A stretch of DNA of 64,000 nt, from contig NZ_VNKO01000002.1 of NCBI RefSeq assembly GCF_008033445.1, positions 62,001 through 126,000 of the forward strand, written 5' to 3'. A model generated the notes under the pieces. The model searched no databases. It saw only the letters and a program-made list of their open reading frames with translations, and had not been told where the DNA came from. Of this stretch, positions 18,134 to 26,812 are shown one piece after another; position 1 is the first letter of the stretch, and each line of letters opens with the position of its first letter. The translations under genes and the position numbers were made by a program. The DNA is from Vulcaniibacterium gelatinicum. GTDB lineage: Bacteria; Pseudomonadota; Gammaproteobacteria; Xanthomonadales; Xanthomonadaceae.

Positions 18134-18154
18134 GCCACGGATTTCATCCGTGGC
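18134..18154 (-). terminator. hairpin between xseA and the aldehyde dehydrogenase
   Basis: A perfect 9-bp stem (GCCACGGAT / ATCCGTGGC, three-base loop) five bases past the xseA stop. On the minus strand it is followed by AATAAACGC, not by a T-run, so it may be a weak terminator or a dispersed hairpin repeat. Confidence 0.4.
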
Positions 18155-18158
18155 CAAC

Positions 18159-19499
18159 TCATGGTTTTGATTCGACCCGAACCCCGAGTGTGCCATCGCT
18201 CAGCCGGGCCGAGAGGCGTTCGCCGATCACGGCGTCGGCGGCGCGGCGCAGCACGTGGCCGTCCTCGCGCAGCAGGATCGCGTAGCCGCGGGCCACGGTC
18301 GCCAGCGGGCTCACCGCTTCCAGCGAACGCGCCAGGCCGCGCAGGCGCAAGGCCTCGTGCTGCAGGCGGCGCGCGATCGCGGCCTGCGGGCGCGGGGCGA
18401 GCGTGGCCAGCCGTTCGCGCAGACGCTCCAGGCGCCGCTGCGGATGCGCCGCGCGCAGCACCGCGTCGGCGTGGCGCAGGCGCGCGCGGTGGCGTTCGAG
18501 CAGGCGCTGCATCGCCGCATGCAGGCGGCGCTGCGCCTCGACGCCGCGGCGGGCGAGCAGGTCGAGCCGGGCCTGCGGGCGCAGCGCGTGCAGGCGCAGG
18601 AAGGCGCGGTCGGCGCGCTGCGCGGCCTGGTGCAGGCGGTGCGTCCACAGTGCCGAGAGGCGGCGCTGCAGGCCGTGCAGGCGCTGGGCGAGGTCGGTGC
18701 GGTCGGGGGCCAGCAGTTCGGCGGCGACCGAGGGCGTGGGCGCGCGCAGGTCGGCGGCGAAGTCGGCGAGGGTGAAGTCGGTTTCGTGGCCCACCGCGGA
18801 CACCACCGGCACCGGGCAGGCCGCGATCGCGCGCGCCAGCGCCTCGTCGTTGAAGGCCCACAGGTCCTCCAGCGAGCCGCCGCCGCGCGCCAGCAGCAGG
18901 GCGTCGTAGCGGCCCGAGCGCGCGGCGCGCTGCAGCATCGCCACGATCTGCGGGGCCGCGGCGTCGCCCTGCACGGGCACGGGCAGCACGTCCACTTCGA
19001 GCAGGGGGAAGCGGCGGGCGAGCACGCTGAGCACGTCGCGCACGGCGGCGCCGGTGGGCGAGGTGAGCACGCCGAGGCGGCGGATCCACGGCGGCAGGGG
19101 GCGTTTGCGCGCGGTGTCGAACAGGCCCTCGGCGGCGAGTCTGGCCTTGAGCTGTTCGAAGGCGCGGCGCAGGGCGCCTTCGCCGGCTTCCTCGAGGGCG
19201 TCCACCACGAGCTGGTAGTCGCCGCGGGCTTCGTAGAGGGTGACGCGGCCGCGGGCGAGGACGCGCAGGCCTTCGCGGGGGACGAAGTTCAGCCACTGGC
19301 TCTTGGGCTTGAACATGGCGCAGCGGATCTGCGCGCGTTCGTCCTTGAGGGTGAAGTAGAGGTGGCCGGAGCCGGGACGGGCGACGTTGCCGAGTTCGCC
19401 TTCCACCAGCACGAGGGGGAACGCGCCTTCCAGGAGGTCGCGTGCCAGGGTGTTGAGCTGGCTGGGGGTGAGGATCTCGCGGGGGCGGTCGGCGGGCAT
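18159..19499 (-). CDS. xseA: exodeoxyribonuclease VII large subunit
   Basis: Large subunit of the single-strand-specific exonuclease VII. The 446-residue protein has an N-terminal OB-fold (about 8-105, '[22 protein letters not shown]'), the catalytic domain with '[25 protein letters not shown]', '[19 protein letters not shown]' and '[25 protein letters not shown]', and a long Arg-rich coiled coil (about 270-390). I chose ATG 19499 ('[16 protein letters not shown]'), which fits homologs; the frame stays open another 300 bases through a palindromic repeat and that extension should be ignored. The small subunit xseB is not in the window. Confidence 0.92.
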   Translation of the reverse strand: MPADRPREILTPSQLNTLARDLLEGAFPLVLVEGELGNVARPGSGHLYFTLKDERAQIRCAMFKPKSQWLNFVPREGLRVLARGRVTLYEARGDYQLVVDALEEAGEGALRRAFEQLKARLAAEGLFDTARKRPLPPWIRRLGVLTSPTGAAVRDVLSVLARRFPLLEVDVLPVPVQGDAAAPQIVAMLQRAARSGRYDALLLARGGGSLEDLWAFNDEALARAIAACPVPVVSAVGHETDFTLADFAADLRAPTPSVAAELLAPDRTDLAQRLHGLQRRLSALWTHRLHQAAQRADRAFLRLHALRPQARLDLLARRGVEAQRRLHAAMQRLLERHRARLRHADAVLRAAHPQRRLERLRERLATLAPRPQAAIARRLQHEALRLRGLARSLEAVSPLATVARGYAILLREDGHVLRRAADAVIGERLSARLSDGTLGVRVESKP

Positions 19500-19803
19500 G
19501 GCGGTGGCGGGACGGCGGGACACCGTAACGCTCCGGGCGGTGCAGGGAAAGTCTCGACAACGGGTTGCGGGCTGCGTCGTAGGTCCCGAGGGTGGGGGGC
19601 GAAGCGTGGATCCTCCTGTGGGCCCTGAGGACGGGGTCTCCCTGGCCGGGACACGCCGTGAACACATCCCTGTGGGCTTGTCGGCGGCATCCCCGCCGCC
19701 GACAGTCCCGGCCAGGGAGACCCCATCCTCAGGGCCATGTGGCTTGGCTGGGCAGCCCCGTGCGGCAAGGTGGGAGAGAGGGGGCGGCCGTACAATTGCG
19801 GGC
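19500..19803. other. 304-base divergent intergenic region, xseA / ispG
   Basis: The longest gene-free stretch of the window. It holds the start regions of both genes and, in the middle, the 116-base palindromic element at 19621-19736. TACAAT at 19791-19796 stands 7 bases before the ispG ATG and could be its -10 box, making that mRNA nearly leaderless. I could not identify a convincing xseA promoter. Both flanking frames stay open through the repeat, which would invite false N-terminal extensions. Confidence 0.6.
19621..19736. repeat. 116-base nested palindromic element
   Basis: Outer arms of 32 bases (19621-19652 and 19705-19736) are inverted copies with one mismatch. An inner 9-bp hairpin (19680-19688 with 19695-19703, six-base loop) sits between them. 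This is the structure of a small non-coding mobile or REP/BIME-like repeat. It has no coding capacity and no obvious target duplication in the bases I compared. Confidence 0.7.
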
Positions 19804-21096
19804 ATGACTGCCTCCTCCGCTCCGCATCGCCACGCGGTCGCCGCCGCACCCCTGTCCGACTGGGCCTACGGGCCCGCGCCGCGCCGGCCCACGCGCCAGG
19901 TGCGGGTGGGCGGGGTGGCGGTGGGCGGGGACGCGCCGGTCGTGGTGCAGTCCATGACCAACACCGACACCGCCGACGTCGCCGCGACCGCGAAGCAGGT
20001 CGCGGAGCTGTGGCGGGCGGGGTCGGAGCTGGTGCGGGTGACGGTGAACACGCCGGAGGCGGCGGCCGCGGTGCCGCGGATCGTCGAGCGGCTGGCGATG
20101 ATGGGCGTGGAGGTGCCGATCATCGGCGACTTCCACTACAACGGGCACCAGTTGCTGGCGAAGGAGCCGGCCTGCGCCGAGGCGCTGGCCAAGTACCGCA
20201 TCAATCCCGGCAACGTCGGTTTCGGCAAGAAGAAGGATCTGCAGTTCGCGCAGCTGATCGAGTTCGCGATCCGCTACGGCAAGCCGGTGCGGATCGGCGC
20301 CAACTGGGGTTCGCTCGACCAGGCGCTCGCGGCGCAGTTGATGGACGAGAACCACCGGCTGCCCGAGCCGAAGGACGCCGCCGAGGTGCTGCGCGAGGCG
20401 CTGATCCGCTCCGCGCTCGACTCCGCGCAGCGCGCGGTGGAGCTGGGCCTGCCGCCGGAGCGGATCATCCTCAGCGCCAAGGTCAGCGGCGTGCAGGAGC
20501 TGATCGCGGTGTACCGCAGCCTGGCCATGCGTTCGCAGTTCCCGTTGCACCTGGGGCTGACCGAGGCCGGCATCGGCAGCAAGGGCATCGTCGCTTCCGC
20601 GGCGGCGCTGGCGGTGCTGCTGCAGGAAGGCATCGGCGACACCATCCGCATCTCGCTCACGCCCGAGCCGGGGCAGGCGCGCACCACCGAGGTGGTGGTG
20701 GCGCAGGAGCTGCTGCAGACCATGGGCCTGCGCGCGTTCACGCCGATGGTGACCGCGTGCCCGGGCTGCGGCCGCACCACCAGCACCTTCTTCCAGGAAC
20801 TGGCCAAGACCGTGCAGGAGCACGTGCGGGCGAAGATGCCGGAGTGGAAGATCACCCATCCCGGCGCGGAGAACCTGACCCTCGCGGTGATGGGCTGCGT
20901 GGTCAACGGCCCGGGCGAGTCGCGCCACGCCAACATCGGCATCTCCCTGCCCGGCACCGGCGAGGCGCCGGCCGCGCCGGTGTTCGTGGACGGCGAGAAG
21001 ACCGTGACCCTGCGCGGGGACGACATCGCCCGCGAGTTCCTGGCCATCATCGACGACTACGTGGAGCGCAGGTACGGGCGTGCGCAGCCCGGCTGA
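19804..21096 (+). CDS. ispG: 4-hydroxy-3-methylbut-2-enyl diphosphate synthase (IspG/GcpE)
   Basis: Iron-sulfur enzyme of the MEP isoprenoid pathway converting MEcPP to HMBPP. The 430-residue protein has '[10 protein letters not shown]', the TIM-barrel pieces '[11 protein letters not shown]' and '[10 protein letters not shown]', and the C-terminal [4Fe-4S] ligands in '[13 protein letters not shown]' (two Cys) and '[12 protein letters not shown]' (Cys plus the Glu of GPGE). ATG 19804 gives an N-terminal tail of about 20 residues that is slightly longer than usual. It is essential where no mevalonate pathway exists. It stands alone, 224 bases before the next gene. Confidence 0.95.
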   Translation: MTASSAPHRHAVAAAPLSDWAYGPAPRRPTRQVRVGGVAVGGDAPVVVQSMTNTDTADVAATAKQVAELWRAGSELVRVTVNTPEAAAAVPRIVERLAMMGVEVPIIGDFHYNGHQLLAKEPACAEALAKYRINPGNVGFGKKKDLQFAQLIEFAIRYGKPVRIGANWGSLDQALAAQLMDENHRLPEPKDAAEVLREALIRSALDSAQRAVELGLPPERIILSAKVSGVQELIAVYRSLAMRSQFPLHLGLTEAGIGSKGIVASAAALAVLLQEGIGDTIRISLTPEPGQARTTEVVVAQELLQTMGLRAFTPMVTACPGCGRTTSTFFQELAKTVQEHVRAKMPEWKITHPGAENLTLAVMGCVVNGPGESRHANIGISLPGTGEAPAAPVFVDGEKTVTLRGDDIAREFLAIIDDYVERRYGRAQPG

Positions 21097-21269
21097 AGCC
21101 GGCCGGACGGCACCGGCCCGCGGATGACGGCCGGTCATTTGCGGGCGCGCGCGCAGGCTGCTAGCCTGCGGCGATGCTGGCTGCCGCAACGGCGGGCAGT
21201 GCGGGACGGCACGGGCGCACTCCGTCCGGCCCAAGGGGGACCACCTAAAACCACCATGAGCATCGCGGG

Positions 21270-21288
21270 GCACGGCCTCGGGCCGTGC
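21270..21288 (+). promoter_or_regulatory. hairpin in the leader of the subtilase gene
   Basis: GCACGGCC-TCG-GGCCGTGC forms an 8-bp stem with a three-base loop 32 bases before the ATG at 21321. It could be the ispG-side terminator or a leader structure near the ribosome site (AAGGAGCGAGGGG at 21308-21320). The rest of 21097-21320 shows no recognisable gene. Confidence 0.3.
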
Positions 21289-21320
21289 GCCGTCGTGTGG
21301 CTTTGACAAGGAGCGAGGGG

Positions 21321-24300
21321 ATGTCGAGAGCAGTCTGGAAGTGGACGACGATCGGCCTGGCGACCGCAGTGGCCGTCGCCGGCGCCGCGGCGCTGAATCT
21401 GGCTTCCGCGCCTGCGGGTGCCGAACGCGCACCGGTGCCGCTCGGCGCGGCCGGAGGCGGTGCGGGCGCCGCGCCGCCGCAGATGGCGGCCGCCGCGGCG
21501 GACGACGGGCGCGAGGAGTACCGGCGGCCGTACATCGTGGTGTACCGGGAAGCGGCGCTGGCCTCGTACCGCGGAGAGCAGGCCGGGTATCCGGCGCCGC
21601 CGCGCGTGCCCGATCCGCAGGGCGGCAAGCGCATCGACATGGCCAGCGCGCAGGCGCAGCGCTACGTGGACCATCTCGAGGAGCGGCAGTTGCAGCACGT
21701 GGCCGAGATGGCCCGCCTGCTCGGGCATGCGCCCAGGATCCAGCACCGCATGCAGCACGCCATCAACGCGGTCGTGGCCGAGTTGAGCCAGGCGGAGGCC
21801 GCGCGCGTGGCCTCGCTGCCCGAGGTCGCCTTCGTCGAGGAGTACCGCGAGTACGAGCTGGACACCGACGTCGGGCCGAGGCTGATCGGCGTCGAACCGC
21901 TGTGGAACGGCACCGCGGTCGGCGGCACGCCTGCGGTGCAGGGCGAGGGCATGGTCGTCGGCATCATCGACTCCGGCATCAATTTCGGCAGCCCGTCGTT
22001 CGCCGCGGTGGATCCGGTGGACGGCTACCGGCACGTCAATCCGCTGGGCGCGGGCCGCTACCTCGGCACCTGCGCGGCCGGCGGCGTGGATGCCGGCCGC
22101 TGCAACGACAAGCTGATCGGCGGCTACGATTTCGTCTGCGGCGTGAGACCGGATCCGGGCAGGCCGGACACGATCTGCTCGCTGACCTCGCTCTATCGCG
22201 AGGAGCCCGGGTTCGGCGATACCGGCAGCCACGGCACCCATGTCGCCTCGACCGCGGCCGGCAACAAGCGCAACGCCTCCTTCCGCGGGACGCCCGTGCG
22301 CATCTCGGGCGTCGCGCCGCGCGCCAACATCGTCGCCTACGACGTGTGTTACACCGAGGTCGCCACCGAGCGCGGGTTGTGCCCGAACGTGGCCACCCTC
22401 GCGGCGGTGAACCAGGCGGTGGCCGATGGCGTGGTGGACGTCATCAACTACTCCATCAGCGGCGGCACCCAGCCGTGGAGCGAGGCCGTCTCGCTGGCCT
22501 TCCTCAATGCGGTGGACGCCGGCATCTACGTCGCCACGTCCGCCGGCAACAGCGGCCCCGGCCCGTTCACCCTCGGCCATCTCGAGCCCTGGACGGGCGC
22601 CACCGCCGCGTCCCAGCACGGCCGCGCCGGCTTCGGTTACCTGCTGCGCGTCAGCGGCCCGGGCACGGTGCCGGCGGCGCTGCAGGCGATCTCGCTGACC
22701 GAAGGTTCGGGCGGGGTGGCGTTCTCGGCCACGCTGCCGCCGACTACGCCGCTGCGCGTGAGCGCGGGCATCAACAGTGCCGACGACGGATGCGCGGCGT
22801 TCCCGGCCAATGCGTTCCGGGACGCCATCGCGGTGATCCGCCGCGGCACCTGCGCGTTCTCGGTCAAGGCCAACAACGCCGCCGCCGCCGGCGCGCGTGC
22901 GGTGGTGCTGGCCAACAACCAGGCCGGCGTGGTGGCGCCGTCGGTGCCGGGCACCACCATCCCGGTGTTCTCGGTGACCCAGGCCGACGGCAATGCCATC
23001 CGCGACTTCGCCGCCGCCAACGGCAACACCACCACTGCCGGGATCGCCCATCCGGCCGTGCCGCTGTCCAACAAGCCGGACGTGCTGGCGGCGTTCAGTT
23101 CGCGCGGTCCGGCAGGCTCGCTCGACCTGGTCAAGCCCGACGTGACCGCGCCGGGCGTGAGCGTGCTGGCGGCCGTCTCCGGCAACACGTTGACCGGGTT
23201 CGAAACCGCCATCGGCCTGATGAGCGGTACCTCGATGGCCTCGCCGTACCATGCCGGCGCGGCAGCGCTGGTGCGTCAGGCGCGGCCGGGCTGGACCGTG
23301 CCCGAGGTGAAGTCGGCGCTGGTCATGACCGCGGTGCAGGAGGTGTTCAAGGAAGACGGGGTCACCCCGGCCGATCCGTTCGCCCGCGGCGGCGGACGCA
23401 TCCAGGTGGACCGCGCGGTGCAGGCCGGCCTGGTGCTGCACGAGACCAAGGCCAACTACCTCGCGGCCGACCCGGCCACGGGCGGCGATCCGTCGGCGCT
23501 GAACCAGCCCAGCCTGGCCAAGGGCGCGTGCGTGGAGCGCTGCGAGTTCGTGCGCACCTTCCGCAGCACGCTCTCCCATCGCCAGGCCTGGAGCGTGAAG
23601 GTCGAGGGCCTGCGCGCGGTGGTGTCGCCGGCGGTGTTCGTGCTCAATCCGGGCGAGACCCGGACGGTGCGGTTCACGATCTTCACCGACAACCTGCCGG
23701 CCGACGACTCGTGGCACTTCGGCACCGTGGTGCTGCGTCCGCAGTCGCTGGGCAACCCGAACCAGCCGGTGCTGCGCATGCCGGTGGCGGTGTCGGTGCC
23801 TTCGCCGGCGATCGCGCTGGTGCCGCGCGCCACCGCCGCCTCGCTGCGCGCCGGCGGCAACGGTGCGGTCAGCTTCGGCGTGGCCAACGCCGGCGGCTCG
23901 CCGCTGGCGTTCAGCGTGGACAACACTGGCACCGGCAGCTGGCTGTGGGCGGAGACCAACAGCGACGGCGTGAGCAGCGGCTTCCGCAGCACGCTCTACA
24001 CCGACGCCGGGGCCAATCCGGCCGCGCAGTACGCCGCCGACGACTTCCAGGTGCAGCAGACCACGCGCCTGACCACGCTGTTCGTCGAAGGCTTCACCGT
24101 CAGCGGCGGTTCGCTGCCCTCGACGGCGCTGAGCCTGAACTGGAGCATCTTCCCCGACAGCGGCGGCGTGCCGGCGGGCAATCCGCTGACCTCGCCGACG
24201 GCGGCGGTGTGGCGCTATACCGCCGCGCCGACCGCGCCCGGCGTGTTCACCGCCGGTGAGGACATCGGCCTGGATCTGGTCGCGGCGGGGCAGAACGTGG

Positions 24301-24686
24301 TGCTCCCGCCCGGCAGGTACTGGCTGGTGGTCAGCGCGCGCACCGCGTTCGCCAACCGCTGGGTCTGGTTCGGCTCGAACGGCGGCGACGGCCGGTTCGC
24401 CACCATCAGCATCAGTTCGACCGGCACGGGCAACTGGGCGGTGTCGTCCGCCTTCAACGGGTTGGCGATGGTGGTGGAAGGCCAGGTCGCCTGCGGCGCG
24501 TCGTGGATCGCCGCGGCCGCGCCGCCGCTCGGCCGCGTGGCGCCGGGCGCGGTGACGCCGGTGACAGTGCGCCTGGATGCGACCGGCCTGAGCGCGGGCA
24601 GCTACACCGGCTACGCGTGCTTCGCCAGCAACGACCCGTACCAGCCGAAGGTGGCCGGCCGGGTGTCGCTGACGGTCACGCCGTGA
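21321..24686 (+). CDS. secreted subtilisin-like (S8) serine protease
   Basis: A 1121-residue extracellular protease. A signal peptide (about 1-34) is followed by an I9-type propeptide (about 65-180). The S8 domain has D217 ('GIIDSGINFG'), H304 ('GSHGTHVAS'), the oxyanion Asn in 'SAGNSGPG' and S638 ('MSGTSMASP'). A PA (protease-associated) domain is inserted at about 455-585. After about 690 come beta-sandwich domains, Fn3-like, ending in a 'VTVRLDATGLSAGSYTGY' repeat. Such proteases leave the cell through type II secretion in this family. ATG 21321 has AAGGAG upstream. A small YadA-like protein is next on the same strand, 128 bases on. Confidence 0.9.
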   Translation: MSRAVWKWTTIGLATAVAVAGAAALNLASAPAGAERAPVPLGAAGGGAGAAPPQMAAAAADDGREEYRRPYIVVYREAALASYRGEQAGYPAPPRVPDPQGGKRIDMASAQAQRYVDHLEERQLQHVAEMARLLGHAPRIQHRMQHAINAVVAELSQAEAARVASLPEVAFVEEYREYELDTDVGPRLIGVEPLWNGTAVGGTPAVQGEGMVVGIIDSGINFGSPSFAAVDPVDGYRHVNPLGAGRYLGTCAAGGVDAGRCNDKLIGGYDFVCGVRPDPGRPDTICSLTSLYREEPGFGDTGSHGTHVASTAAGNKRNASFRGTPVRISGVAPRANIVAYDVCYTEVATERGLCPNVATLAAVNQAVADGVVDVINYSISGGTQPWSEAVSLAFLNAVDAGIYVATSAGNSGPGPFTLGHLEPWTGATAASQHGRAGFGYLLRVSGPGTVPAALQAISLTEGSGGVAFSATLPPTTPLRVSAGINSADDGCAAFPANAFRDAIAVIRRGTCAFSVKANNAAAAGARAVVLANNQAGVVAPSVPGTTIPVFSVTQADGNAIRDFAAANGNTTTAGIAHPAVPLSNKPDVLAAFSSRGPAGSLDLVKPDVTAPGVSVLAAVSGNTLTGFETAIGLMSGTSMASPYHAGAAALVRQARPGWTVPEVKSALVMTAVQEVFKEDGVTPADPFARGGGRIQVDRAVQAGLVLHETKANYLAADPATGGDPSALNQPSLAKGACVERCEFVRTFRSTLSHRQAWSVKVEGLRAVVSPAVFVLNPGETRTVRFTIFTDNLPADDSWHFGTVVLRPQSLGNPNQPVLRMPVAVSVPSPAIALVPRATAASLRAGGNGAVSFGVANAGGSPLAFSVDNTGTGSWLWAETNSDGVSSGFRSTLYTDAGANPAAQYAADDFQVQQTTRLTTLFVEGFTVSGGSLPSTALSLNWSIFPDSGGVPAGNPLTSPTAAVWRYTAAPTAPGVFTAGEDIGLDLVAAGQNVVLPPGRYWLVVSARTAFANRWVWFGSNGGDGRFATISISSTGTGNWAVSSAFNGLAMVVEGQVACGASWIAAAAPPLGRVAPGAVTPVTVRLDATGLSAGSYTGYACFASNDPYQPKVAGRVSLTVTP

Positions 24687-24768
24687 CGTCACAGGCGAGC
24701 GTGCCGTTGGGCGCGCCCGCCGTCCCGCCGGGGTCGGCGCGGATCCCGGTGTCCAGTCCAGATCGAGC

Positions 24769-24793
24769 AGGACGCGCCCGCAAGGCGCGTCCT
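24769..24793 (+). terminator. hairpin between the protease and the YadA-like gene
   Basis: AGGACGCGCC / GGCGCGTCCT, a perfect 10-bp stem with a five-base loop, followed by CACCC and not by a T-run. It lies 21 bases before the next start codon, so it may end the protease transcript only partly or protect its 3' end. Confidence 0.4.
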
Positions 24794-24814
24794 CACCCAT
24801 CACGGAGGAGTCTC

Positions 24815-25756
24815 ATGAACAAGTTCCATCGCACCACCCTCGCGGCCGCGCTGTTGATCGCGCTGACGGCCGCGCTGCCTGTCCGCGCGGGCGACGCCTG
24901 CATCCTCGACGACGAGACCACCGGCGGCGCGGTTGCCAGCGGCAGCGGCGCCACCGCGTGTGGCCGCGGCGCCACGGCCAGCGGCACCGGCAGCGTCGCC
25001 GTCGGCGACGGCAGCGAGGCCTCGGGCGACCAGAGCACCGCGGTCGGCCAGGGCAGCCGCGCCACCCGATTCGGCGCCAGCGCTTTCGGCAGCGGCAGCC
25101 TCGCCAGCGGCGAGGGCGCCACGGCGACCGGCGTGGCGGCGGAAGCGCGCGGCGCGTACAGCACCGCCCATGGCGCCGGCAGCCTCGCCTCCGGCTCCAA
25201 CGGCACTGCCGTGGGCAGCTTCAGTGTCGCCAGCGGCACGTCCAGCACCGCGCACGGCTACAACAGCGTCGCCAGCGCCGCCAACAGCACCGCGATCGGC
25301 GCCAATGCCTCGGCCAGTGCCGGCAACAGCGTGGCGCTGGGCGCGGGCTCGGTGGCCAACCGCGCCAACTCGGTGTCGGTGGGCAGCACGGGCGCCGAGC
25401 GCCAGATCACCAACGTGGCGGCCGGCACGGCCGCGACCGATGCCGTCAACCTGGGCCAGATGCAGGCCGGGTTCGCCGGTGTGTACACGGTGATGGACGA
25501 CCGCTTCCGCAGCACCGACCGCCGCATCGACCGCAACGGCGCGATGTCCGCGGCGATGATGCAGATGGCGGTCAACAGCGCCTACGCCAAGCCGGGGCGC
25601 GGACGCCTGGCGGTCGGCGCGGGCTTCCAGAACGGCGAATCGGCGCTGTCGGTGGGCTACGGCCGCCGCATCAACGAGAACCTCTCGCTGAGCATCGGCG
25701 CCGCGTTCAGCGGCTCGGAGACCTCGGGCGGCATCGGCTTCGGCGTGGATCTCTGA
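24815..25756 (+). CDS. small YadA-like trimeric autotransporter adhesin
   Basis: A 313-residue protein with a signal peptide (about 1-25). Residues 35-190 are Ser/Ala/Gly-rich head repeats of the left-handed YadA beta-roll ('GSVAVGDGSEASGDQSTAVG'). 'NSVSVGSTGAERQITNVAAG' and 'ATDAVNLGQM' form the neck at about 187-216. A short stalk coiled coil with 'DRFRSTDRRIDRNG' leads to a C-terminal four-strand anchor ('GRGRLAVGAGFQNGESALSVGYG' onward) ending in 'GIGFGVDL'. It is far shorter than YadA and lacks an extended signal peptide. GGAGGAG at 24804-24810 sets ATG 24815. Role: presumed surface adhesion; no binding target can be read. Confidence 0.82.
   Translation: MNKFHRTTLAAALLIALTAALPVRAGDACILDDETTGGAVASGSGATACGRGATASGTGSVAVGDGSEASGDQSTAVGQGSRATRFGASAFGSGSLASGEGATATGVAAEARGAYSTAHGAGSLASGSNGTAVGSFSVASGTSSTAHGYNSVASAANSTAIGANASASAGNSVALGAGSVANRANSVSVGSTGAERQITNVAAGTAATDAVNLGQMQAGFAGVYTVMDDRFRSTDRRIDRNGAMSAAMMQMAVNSAYAKPGRGRLAVGAGFQNGESALSVGYGRRINENLSLSIGAAFSGSETSGGIGFGVDL
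24935..25370 (+). repeat. degenerate head repeats of the YadA-like gene
   Basis: Roughly 42-base units encoding 14-residue A-x-G-x-x-S/A repeats occur about ten times in a row. They are protein repeats, not a CRISPR array: unit sequences diverge and there are no spacers. Confidence 0.7.
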
Positions 25757-25773
25757 GCGGTGCCGTCATCGTG

Positions 25774-25803
25774 CAGGCCCCGGGTGGCGACGCCCGGGGC
25801 CTG
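25774..25803. terminator. terminator hairpin after the YadA-like gene
   Basis: CAGGCCCCGGG / CCCGGGGCCTG, a perfect 11-bp stem with an eight-base loop, 17 bases past the stop at 25756 and 28 bases before the convergent EamA stop at 25832. Little T-richness follows on either strand, so it could serve both genes. Confidence 0.6.
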
Positions 25804-25831
25804 TCGTGTGCGGGTCGCATCCCCGCGGCCG

Positions 25832-26731
25832 TCACTCGCCCGGCTTGGCGGCCTCCACCGGCGCCGCGGTCGCGCGCCGGCGCGCGAGTTGCGCCTCGCG
25901 GTGGGCGATGTAGGCGTTGGCGGAGAAGATGATCGCCGCGCCGAGCGCGGTCCAGCGGTCGAGCGGTTCGGCGAACAGCAGCCAGCCGGACAGGGCCACG
26001 ATCGGCAGCTGCATGAAGCTGATCGGGGTCAGCGCGGAGACGTCGCCGAGCTTGAGCGCGCGCGTCCACAGCATGTGCCCGCCGGTGCCGAGCGTGCCGG
26101 CGGCGGCGACCCACAGCCAGGCGATGCCGCGCGGCCATTCCCACACCGCCAGCGCGGGCAGCAGCGAGAGCGGCACCCACAGCAGCGTGGTCAGGAGCAC
26201 GATCCGGTCGGCCGGCTCGGTGCGCGAGAGCTGCTTGATCTGGATCGAGACGATGCCGCTGAGCAGCGCGGCCGCGATCGCCACCAGGGTGCCGGCGCTG
26301 AACCCTTCCGTGCCCGGGCGCACGATCACCAGCACGCCGACGAAGCCCACGCCCACCGCCGCCCAGCGCCGCGCGCGCACCTGCTCGTGCAGGAACAGCA
26401 CCGCGGCGATGGTGACGAAGATCGGCGTGGAGTAGGACAGCGCGACCGCCTGCGCCAGCGGCAGGTGCCCGATCGCCCAGAAGCCGGCGAACATGGACAG
26501 CACGCCGATCACGCAGCGCACGAAGTAGCGCGGCAGCTGGGTGGTGCGCAGCAGCGACGGGCCGTGGTGCAGCAGCAGCGGCAGCGCCGCGAGCAGGCCG
26601 AACAGGTTGCGGAAGAACGCGATTTCGAAGGTGTGCAGGGTGTCGGACGCGAGCCGGATCGCCACCGCCATCAGGCCGAAGAACACGGTGCTGCCGAGCA
26701 TCAGCAGTGCGGCGCGCAGGTGGGTCGTCAT
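25832..26731 (-). CDS. EamA/DMT-family transporter
   Basis: A 299-residue inner-membrane protein with ten predicted helices arranged as two EamA repeats (about 5-140 and 150-285). Typical pieces are 'FEIAFFRNLFGLLAALPLLL', 'LPLAQAVALSYSTPIFVTIAAVLFLHEQV' and 'DVSALTPISFMQLPIVALSGWLLFAEPL'. The family exports amino acids, nucleobases or other metabolites. The substrate cannot be told. It ends 28 bases from the YadA-like terminator and starts 81 bases downstream of the murB stop on the same strand; the gap shows no clear signal. Confidence 0.85.
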   Translation of the reverse strand: MTTHLRAALLMLGSTVFFGLMAVAIRLASDTLHTFEIAFFRNLFGLLAALPLLLHHGPSLLRTTQLPRYFVRCVIGVLSMFAGFWAIGHLPLAQAVALSYSTPIFVTIAAVLFLHEQVRARRWAAVGVGFVGVLVIVRPGTEGFSAGTLVAIAAALLSGIVSIQIKQLSRTEPADRIVLLTTLLWVPLSLLPALAVWEWPRGIAWLWVAAAGTLGTGGHMLWTRALKLGDVSALTPISFMQLPIVALSGWLLFAEPLDRWTALGAAIIFSANAYIAHREAQLARRRATAAPVEAAKPGE

Positions 26732-26812
26732 CGGCTCGTGCTCCGGTCCTTCATCCGGCCCCTGCGTCCGCTCCGGGAACGATCGGGATCGCGATGCGAC
26801 GGCGCCATGCGC

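Noticed and set aside
24935-25370. Possible CRISPR-like tandem repeats
   Set aside because: Units are degenerate, in frame and encode a YadA-like head; no identical repeats or spacers.
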